Part shown: positions 14,520 through 19,562 of the stretch, piece after piece
Layout of the letters: each line of letters starts with the position of its first letter
Numbering within the stretch: position 1 is the stretch's first letter
Source of the DNA: Bacteriovorax sp.
GTDB lineage: Bacteria > Bdellovibrionota > Bacteriovoracia > Bacteriovoracales > Bacteriovoracaceae
DNA length: 19,562 nt
Assembly: GCA_030654205.1 (NCBI GenBank)
Contig: JAURXW010000001.1
Span: forward strand, 1 to 19,562
Direction: 5' to 3'
Translations under genes and position numbers: made by a program
The notes under the pieces: model-generated
The model's input: only the letters and a program-made list of their open reading frames with translations
What the model was told of the DNA's origin: nothing
Databases searched by the model: none

Positions 14520-16019
14520 TTATTCTTGTAACATGTTTGAGTAAATTTTAACTTTTGTATCTTCTTCAAGTTTTTTAAGAATTGAATCCATCATTTTTCT
14601 TGAAAGAGCATTTTTTAAACCGGCCGTATCAGTTGCTACCTTAGCTTGATCATTTGGAGTAGATGCCACTGCTGGAGATGTTTTAATCATAGTCATTGAA
14701 GCTCCGTCATCAAATAAATGAACCTGAGGCTTAGTTAAATCACCAGAAAAGAGCTCTTTCATGTTTTCAACAGTTAAATTAGCTCCTGTTGAAGCACCAT
14801 CAAGACGGTTGATAGATCCTTTTGCGTATTGAAGTTTATACTTATCAGTAATTGATTTTATTTCAGCTGCATTGTCAGCTTCTAGGGCCTTACGAAGCTT
14901 GTTAGAGATATCAATTGTAATTTTTTTAATATCATCAACTTTATCTTTTTGAATAAGCTCAGTTGCAAATTTATCTTTAAATTCTGCGAAAGTAGCAATA
15001 TGACCTTCGGTTTTCTTTTCAACTAAAATTAAATGGTAACCAAATTGAGTTTTAATTGGAGCGGATACAGTTCCGATTTTTTGACTAAAGGCCACTTGAT
15101 CAAATTCAGGAACCATTCTTCCACGGCCAAAAGACCCAAGGTCTCCGCCTTTTCCTTTTCCTGATGGATCTTCAGTATATTTATCGGCCATTTTTGCAAA
15201 ATTTGAAGCAGTGACTTCTTTAGCAATTTTTTCAATAGCAACTTTCACGTCAGCATCTTTTTTGCCTTCGGCCATTAATAAGATATGACGGGCCTTAACT
15301 TCTTCTGGTTTATCTAGGCTTGCTTTTCTTTCATTGAACATTGATTGTAAGCGTTTTTGATTTGTTTCTACTGCTAAAAATTTTGCAAGTTCATCAGAAG
15401 AGACTTCAACAAAATTTCTTAGCCCATTTTTTGAAATTGTTATAATTTCAGCAGCTAGCTTTTCATCTCTAATTTTTTGAAGATCATTTAAATATCCTTT
15501 AGAGAGAGGAAAGTTTTGAGCCAAACTCTGGGTATTTTTCATTTTCAACTGATTTACGACATCAGCTTCAAATTCAATTGGAGTAAGCTTATTAGCGGCC
15601 AATATTGATTTGTAACGATTTAGATCGAATTGACCATTGCTTAAAAAGTAGGGAAGAGTCTTTATTTCAGCTTTAACTTCTTCTTCTGATGGAAAAGCTC
15701 CGATATTCGTTGCAAACTTCACCATTAATTTTCTTTGGACAATATTTTTTAAAGTGCTCTCTTTAATTTTCATGGCCTCAATCTGCTTAGCGCTAATTTC
15801 ACCACCCATCATTTGTTTATAAAACTCAATTTGACGGTTATATTCTTGTTGATATTCTTCTGCCTTAATAGGCAAATCGCCTACTTTTCCAATTGCGTTC
15901 GGAGAACCGCCACCTTGTTGGAGCGATTGGTATCCAGTAAACATGAATGAAAGGACGATAATTCCGATCAAGAGAGTTGCAAAAGTGTTAGCTGTTTTGT
16001 TTTTGGTAAATTCTGACAT
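14520..16019 (-). CDS. Membrane-anchored SurA/PpiD-type peptidyl-prolyl cis-trans isomerase
   Basis: This is a periplasmic folding chaperone and prolyl isomerase of the SurA/PpiD kind, helping outer-membrane and secreted proteins fold. It has an uncleaved N-terminal anchor (about 13-29, FATLLIGIIVLSFMFTGY), as in PpiD. A helical SurA_N-like chaperone region follows (about 40-200), then a parvulin domain at about 239-336 with ARHILLM, GGDLGSFGRGRMVPEFDQVA and FGYHLILVEKK, and a helical C-terminal part. The conserved parvulin histidines (H245, H329) are present. The length of 499 residues lies between SurA (about 430) and PpiD (about 620), with one parvulin domain as in PpiD. AAGGA 7 nt before the ATG supports the start. 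It is transcribed divergently from mreC and leads a two-gene operon with the ferredoxin. Confidence 0.88.
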   Translation of the reverse strand: MSEFTKNKTANTFATLLIGIIVLSFMFTGYQSLQQGGGSPNAIGKVGDLPIKAEEYQQEYNRQIEFYKQMMGGEISAKQIEAMKIKESTLKNIVQRKLMVKFATNIGAFPSEEEVKAEIKTLPYFLSNGQFDLNRYKSILAANKLTPIEFEADVVNQLKMKNTQSLAQNFPLSKGYLNDLQKIRDEKLAAEIITISKNGLRNFVEVSSDELAKFLAVETNQKRLQSMFNERKASLDKPEEVKARHILLMAEGKKDADVKVAIEKIAKEVTASNFAKMADKYTEDPSGKGKGGDLGSFGRGRMVPEFDQVAFSQKIGTVSAPIKTQFGYHLILVEKKTEGHIATFAEFKDKFATELIQKDKVDDIKKITIDISNKLRKALEADNAAEIKSITDKYKLQYAKGSINRLDGASTGANLTVENMKELFSGDLTKPQVHLFDDGASMTMIKTSPAVASTPNDQAKVATDTAGLKNALSRKMMDSILKKLEEDTKVKIYSNMLQE

Positions 16020-16162
16020 TGGTCATTCCTTCGTTGCTATTAAAAAGTACGATTATTGTAACGAGAAAAAAGTTACTTCGTAAAGGTTATTGGCTTTTTA
16101 AAATAGATTGCTTAAGCTTACTGGATATAAATAATTAAAAATCATTTTTCGGAGTATTCAAG
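16020..16162. other. Divergent intergenic region between the prolyl-isomerase gene and mreC
   Basis: This 143-bp A/T-rich gap separates two genes reading away from each other, so it must hold both promoters. For mreC, TATAAA at 16126-16131 is a candidate -10, but no convincing -35 lies 16-18 nt upstream. GGAG (16151-16154) is the mreC ribosome binding site, 8 nt before the TTG start. I see no strong operator palindrome or riboswitch. Confidence 0.6.
16055..16083 (-). promoter_or_regulatory. Possible promoter of the prolyl-isomerase/ferredoxin operon
   Basis: On the minus strand a TACAAT -10-like box (16055-16060) lies 17 nt after TTACGA (16078-16083), a weak -35. A start about 30 nt ahead of the gene would be in the right place. 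The match at -35 is only partial, so this is tentative. Confidence 0.3.
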
Positions 16163-17056
16163 TTGAGGCTGTCTGATACAGAAGAGAGACGAACCAAGAT
16201 CATAATCAACAGTGTAATTCTGGTGATTGCTCTATATGGGATGTCGCAGCGAGATTATGTCTTTCAAAAAACATCAATCGCCGAAAGGGTCATTATTGAT
16301 CTCATGGCGCCTGTTCAAAACATGGTCATGTCTTTCCAAAGAGGTATTTCTTCGTATGTGGAGCATTACGTGGCCAATTTAAATGCCAGTAAAGAAAATC
16401 TAAATTTAAAAGTTAAAATTTCAGATCTTCAAAACGAAATGTTTAGTTATCAGGAAGCCATAAAAGAAAGTGACCGTTTAAGGGAACTTATTAAGTATGG
16501 CGAGCAAATAGAGCGCAAAAAGATCGTCGCTAGAGTTGTGTCTTGGGATTCGGCAGATGATTATAAAGTCGTGCGTATCAATAGAGGTTTAAAAGACGGT
16601 GTTCGGCTTCAGTCAGTTGTCACAAGTGCAGAAGGATTAGTGGGATACGTTTATCGATTAACAGATCATTTCGCAGACGTTATTACAATATTAGATGCAA
16701 ACAATAGAGTCGATGGAGTCGTTGAACGACTTCGCTCACACGGAATCGTGGAAGGCTATAGTCGCGGTCGATGTATCATGAAATATGTTAACAGAACTGA
16801 ACCGATTATTCTGAATGATTTAGTTTTGACTGCCGGACTTGGGAACGTTTATCCAAAGGGACTTAAAATTGGATATATTTCAAGAATTGAACGAGAGAGT
16901 TACGGGATTACCCAGCACGTGGAGATTACTCCGCTGGTGAATTTTTCAAAATTAGAAGATGTTTTAGTTTTAGTCTATGAACAAGAAGAGCATAAACAAT
17001 TAGAGTGGAAAGCACTCGAAGAGCAACTCAACAGCAATACAGAGGTTAAACGATGA
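16163..17056 (+). CDS. mreC: Rod shape-determining protein MreC
   Basis: MreC is an inner-membrane protein that links the MreB cytoskeleton to the wall synthases PBP2-RodA and activates PBP2 from the periplasm. It has a short cytoplasmic N-terminus, one transmembrane helix (about 12-28, KIIINSVILVIALYGMS), a coiled coil (about 68-110) and a periplasmic beta-domain with the MreC consensus (RVVSWDSADDYKVVRINRGL, VVTSAEGLVGYVYRL, VVERLRSHGIVEG, LVLTAGLGNVYPKGLKIGY). The length of 297 residues is normal. The start is TTG: no ATG or GTG occurs before the transmembrane helix, an in-frame stop lies at 16136-16138, and GGAG stands 8 nt upstream. Its end overlaps mreD by 4 nt (ATGA). Confidence 0.94.
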   Translation: MRLSDTEERRTKIIINSVILVIALYGMSQRDYVFQKTSIAERVIIDLMAPVQNMVMSFQRGISSYVEHYVANLNASKENLNLKVKISDLQNEMFSYQEAIKESDRLRELIKYGEQIERKKIVARVVSWDSADDYKVVRINRGLKDGVRLQSVVTSAEGLVGYVYRLTDHFADVITILDANNRVDGVVERLRSHGIVEGYSRGRCIMKYVNRTEPIILNDLVLTAGLGNVYPKGLKIGYISRIERESYGITQHVEITPLVNFSKLEDVLVLVYEQEEHKQLEWKALEEQLNSNTEVKR

Positions 17057-17586
17057 AAACTAATTTTAAAGACATCGTGTTTCCTTTAATCAAGACGCTC
17101 ATTCTTCTTTTTGTTTTGGAAATCATTACGACAGCTATTTTTCCCATGATTGGATTGTTAAATTTCCGAGTTCCTTTTAATATTTTATTAGTACTTTTTC
17201 TAGGTCTTCGCTTAGAAACTCCTTACCTCGCAATCCTGATCATGATTGTTCAATATTTTCACGCTTTCTTTTCAGTTGAAGGTTGGGAAATGGGAACAGT
17301 TACTGGAATTGTGATTTGTGTTGTCGTTTCATACGTAAGAGAAATGATCCATTTTTCTTCTTGGGGAATGACTATTTTGATTACTCAGGTTTTTCAACTA
17401 TTATGGTTTTTCGTGCAATCGATTCTTATTTATATTCAACTTGGAAATCTAGATTATATTTTCGACAAAGGCTGGCGCTTTCTTCCCCAGAGTGTAATCA
17501 TCGCTCTATTGTCACCGCTATTCTTTTTCTTATTAAATAAAATTTGGAATGTAGATGATCGCGGAATGCTAGGAGATAAGATTTAA
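17053..17586 (+). CDS. mreD: Rod shape-determining protein MreD
   Basis: MreD is a small integral membrane protein of the elongasome, working with MreC, RodA and PBP2. The 177 residues are strongly hydrophobic with about five or six transmembrane segments, starting with LIKTLILLFVLEIITTAIF and ending with SVIIALLSPLFFFLLNKIW. MreD is poorly conserved, so the call leans on topology, size and its place between mreC and a PBP2 gene. It starts within the mreC stop (ATGA) and ends by overlapping the PBP2 start by one base (TAATG), so translation of the three genes is tightly coupled. Confidence 0.9.
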   Translation: MKTNFKDIVFPLIKTLILLFVLEIITTAIFPMIGLLNFRVPFNILLVLFLGLRLETPYLAILIMIVQYFHAFFSVEGWEMGTVTGIVICVVVSYVREMIHFSSWGMTILITQVFQLLWFFVQSILIYIQLGNLDYIFDKGWRFLPQSVIIALLSPLFFFLLNKIWNVDDRGMLGDKI

Positions 17587-19562
17587 TGTTTGGAGAAGAC
17601 GATCTCGTCAGGTCTCACCAGGAACGAGCTGATATCATTTTAAATATCATTGTAATTTCTTTTGCTATTTTGTTAGCAAGACTTTGGTATTTGCAAATTT
17701 ATCATGGAAAAATGTTTTTTAATTACTCATTGGAAAATCGCCTGAGAAAAGACGTTGTTAGAGCACCGAGAGGAATGATTTTTTCTCGTAACAATGTTCT
17801 GCTTACACATAATGTACCTCGCTTTGATGCCATTATTACTCCTCAATATCTTGAAGGTGATGAAGAAACCATTGCTTATTTATCAAAAATTCTTGAAACA
17901 ACTCCCGAATCAATTGTTAAAACTTTAAAAAAATATCAAGGACAGGCAAAGTATATTCCTGTTGTGGTAAAGAAAAATATTTCTCGTCGCGAAGTTGCTA
18001 TTTTAGAGACAGAATCTTCTAAACTTCCAGGTGTTTCTGTAGAAACATTTATCAGTCGAGAATATACAGACAAAGATTCAGGAGCGCATTTACTAGGTTA
18101 TATTTCCGAAATTTCTCAAGAAAAACTTCCACGCTATAGAGATCGCGATAAATACGATTACAAACAAGGTGATTTTATTGGTCAAGGTGGAATCGAATTA
18201 CAATATGACTTAGAGATCAGAGGTCAAGACGGTTATCAATTTATGGAAGTTGATGCTCGTGGAAGGGCCAGAAGGCACGTAACAAGTGATGATCTGTATT
18301 CTGGAATTGATAACAAATTTGCGGAACCAGGAAAAAATGTACGATTAACTATTGATCGTGATGTTCAGCTAGCTGCTTATCATGCACTTGATGGTAAAGA
18401 TGGAGCTGCAGTTGCAGTCGATGTTGAATCAGGCGAAATTATCGCTTTAGTTTCTCGTCCGGCCTACGATCCATCGAATTTCTCAACAGGGCTCTCTAGT
18501 AACTACTGGGGCCAGCTCGTTATGGATGAAAAGCGTCCACTTCGTGATCGCACGATTCAAGAACATTATTCTCCGGGCTCAACCTTCAAGCCGCTCACGG
18601 CAATCGCTGCCCTGGAAGAAGGCATCGTTAATGAAAATACAAAAGTCGTTTGCACTGGCGGTTACCGCATGGGTGGTCGTGTATTTCACTGCTGGAAAAA
18701 AGAAGGACATGGAGTCGTTGATGTCGTAAGAGCATTAAAAGAATCTTGTGATGTGTATTTTTACAGTATTGGAAATAAAATAGATATTGATGTTCTTTAT
18801 AAATATGCAACTCTGTTTGGAATGGGACAACGCTTAGGAATTGTACTTCCAAGAGAAACGAAAGGTTTAATTCCAAATAAAGCATGGAAAAAAGAGCAAA
18901 CAGGTGTTGAATGGCAAAAAGGGGAGACTCTTTCATGTGTTATTGGACAATCTTTTGTAAACGTCACTCCATTACAATTGGCGATGTTTTATGCCACGAT
19001 TGCCAATGAAGGAAAGTTGTGGAGACCACATGTTGTCAAAGAAGTTTTTTCTAATTCTGGCCAAGTTTTAAAACGTGTTGAGCCTGAACTTATTCATCAA
19101 TTTAAAATATCTAGAAAAACTTTAGATCTTGTTCATGAAGCCTTATTTGATACCGCCAATAGCCCCGGAGGAACGGCCGGAGCATCAAAAGGAATTGGCA
19201 TACAAATGTCCGCCAAAACAGGAACAGCTCAAGTTATAAGTTTTTCAGCGGATAAAATTTTTAACAAGTGTGAAAATCAAGAATATAAATACAGAAATAA
19301 TGGATTGTTTGCGGCTTATGCCCCAGCAGGAAATCCCAAAATTGCAGTTAGTGTTGTAGTTGAACATGGATGTCACGGGGCCAGTGCCGGTGGTCCTGTC
19401 GCCAAGGCAATTATCTCTGCATACATGAATAAATATTATCCTGATTACCAGAAAAAAATTATGGCCCAAGAGCAGGCGAAAATGACTTGGGCCCAAATTC
19501 AAGAAGATAATAAAGCTAATCCAGTTCCTATGGTTCTAGTAAACGATACTAAGGATTATTAT
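17586..19562 (+). CDS. mrdA: Penicillin-binding protein 2 (class B transpeptidase), 3' end outside window
   Basis: PBP2 is the peptidoglycan transpeptidase of the elongasome, working with RodA on the lateral wall. The open frame runs from ATG 17586 to the window end (659 codons, no stop). It has a short cytoplasmic N-terminus and a membrane anchor (about 19-38, IILNIIVISFAILLARLWYL). A PBP dimerisation domain follows, with VRAPRGMIFSRN and YISREYT-like segments and GQGGIELQYDLEIRGQDG. The transpeptidase domain carries the three catalytic motifs: S332-TFK (in YSPGSTFKPL), S387-C-D (in KESCDVYFYS) and K544-TG (in SAKTGTAQ). All are intact and closely match the spacing of E. coli PBP2. A charged C-terminal extension with no visible fold begins near residue 625. 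The first base of its ATG is the last base of the mreD stop. Confidence 0.96.
   Translation, partial: MFGEDDLVRSHQERADIILNIIVISFAILLARLWYLQIYHGKMFFNYSLENRLRKDVVRAPRGMIFSRNNVLLTHNVPRFDAIITPQYLEGDEETIAYLSKILETTPESIVKTLKKYQGQAKYIPVVVKKNISRREVAILETESSKLPGVSVETFISREYTDKDSGAHLLGYISEISQEKLPRYRDRDKYDYKQGDFIGQGGIELQYDLEIRGQDGYQFMEVDARGRARRHVTSDDLYSGIDNKFAEPGKNVRLTIDRDVQLAAYHALDGKDGAAVAVDVESGEIIALVSRPAYDPSNFSTGLSSNYWGQLVMDEKRPLRDRTIQEHYSPGSTFKPLTAIAALEEGIVNENTKVVCTGGYRMGGRVFHCWKKEGHGVVDVVRALKESCDVYFYSIGNKIDIDVLYKYATLFGMGQRLGIVLPRETKGLIPNKAWKKEQTGVEWQKGETLSCVIGQSFVNVTPLQLAMFYATIANEGKLWRPHVVKEVFSNSGQVLKRVEPELIHQFKISRKTLDLVHEALFDTANSPGGTAGASKGIGIQMSAKTGTAQVISFSADKIFNKCENQEYKYRNNGLFAAYAPAGNPKIAVSVVVEHGCHGASAGGPVAKAIISAYMNKYYPDYQKKIMAQEQAKMTWAQIQEDNKANPVPMVLVNDTKDYY

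Noticed and set aside
18628..18936. Open frame on the minus strand opposite the PBP2 gene, and similar ones opposite fliF, fliG and flgE.
   Set aside because: They lie antisense to well-identified genes, have no ribosome binding site or recognisable motif, and their composition mirrors the coding strand.

Overview
The window is A+T-rich chromosomal DNA, packed with genes and dominated by a flagellar operon. The gene order (flgB-flgC-fliE-fliF-fliG-fliH-fliI-fliJ, a MotE-like gene, fliK, flgD, a small flagellar-operon protein, flgE) and the adjoining mreC-mreD-PBP2 cell-wall genes indicate a Gram-negative flagellated rod. Low G+C together with this order and a lipoprotein-bearing envelope suggests a member of the Bdellovibrionota, perhaps Bacteriovorax-like. 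That placement is inference; no marker in the window settles it.

Region 1 (1-12768, all + strand): the last codons of an unidentified gene are followed by a degenerate sigma-54-activator-like protein with a Fis-type helix-turn-helix. Next come the rod base (FlgB, FlgC, FliE), the MS-ring (FliF), the switch protein (FliG), the export ATPase complex (FliH, FliI, FliJ), a secreted MotE-like protein, the hook-length ruler (FliK), the hook cap (FlgD), a small conserved flagellar-operon protein and the hook protein (FlgE). Most gaps are 3-64 nt, so this is one long transcription unit. The exception is a 112-nt leader before flgE that can fold into a long-range stem. A strong intrinsic terminator closes the operon.

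Region 2 (12780-14252, +): a probable lipoprotein with a permuted NlpC/P60-like (YiiX/YaeF) papain-type amidase domain. Its ribosome binding site follows the terminator's T-tract directly.

Region 3 (16019-14272, -): a membrane-anchored SurA/PpiD-type parvulin prolyl isomerase followed, 11 nt later, by a small single-cluster ferredoxin. This pair converges on the lipoprotein gene.

Region 4 (16163-19562, +): mreC, mreD and a class B PBP2 (mrdA), overlapping by 4 and 1 nt. They encode the elongasome parts that build the lateral wall. PBP2 runs off the end of the window. mreB is not next to them.

Most of the window is well-conserved machinery. The points most worth a second look are the regulator without its key sigma-54 motifs, the folded flgE leader, the terminator abutting the amidase gene, and several start codons that the ribosome binding sites place away from the most upstream candidate. 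I found no tRNA, rRNA, CRISPR array, insertion sequence or long repeat. No gene-free stretch exceeds 300 bases.
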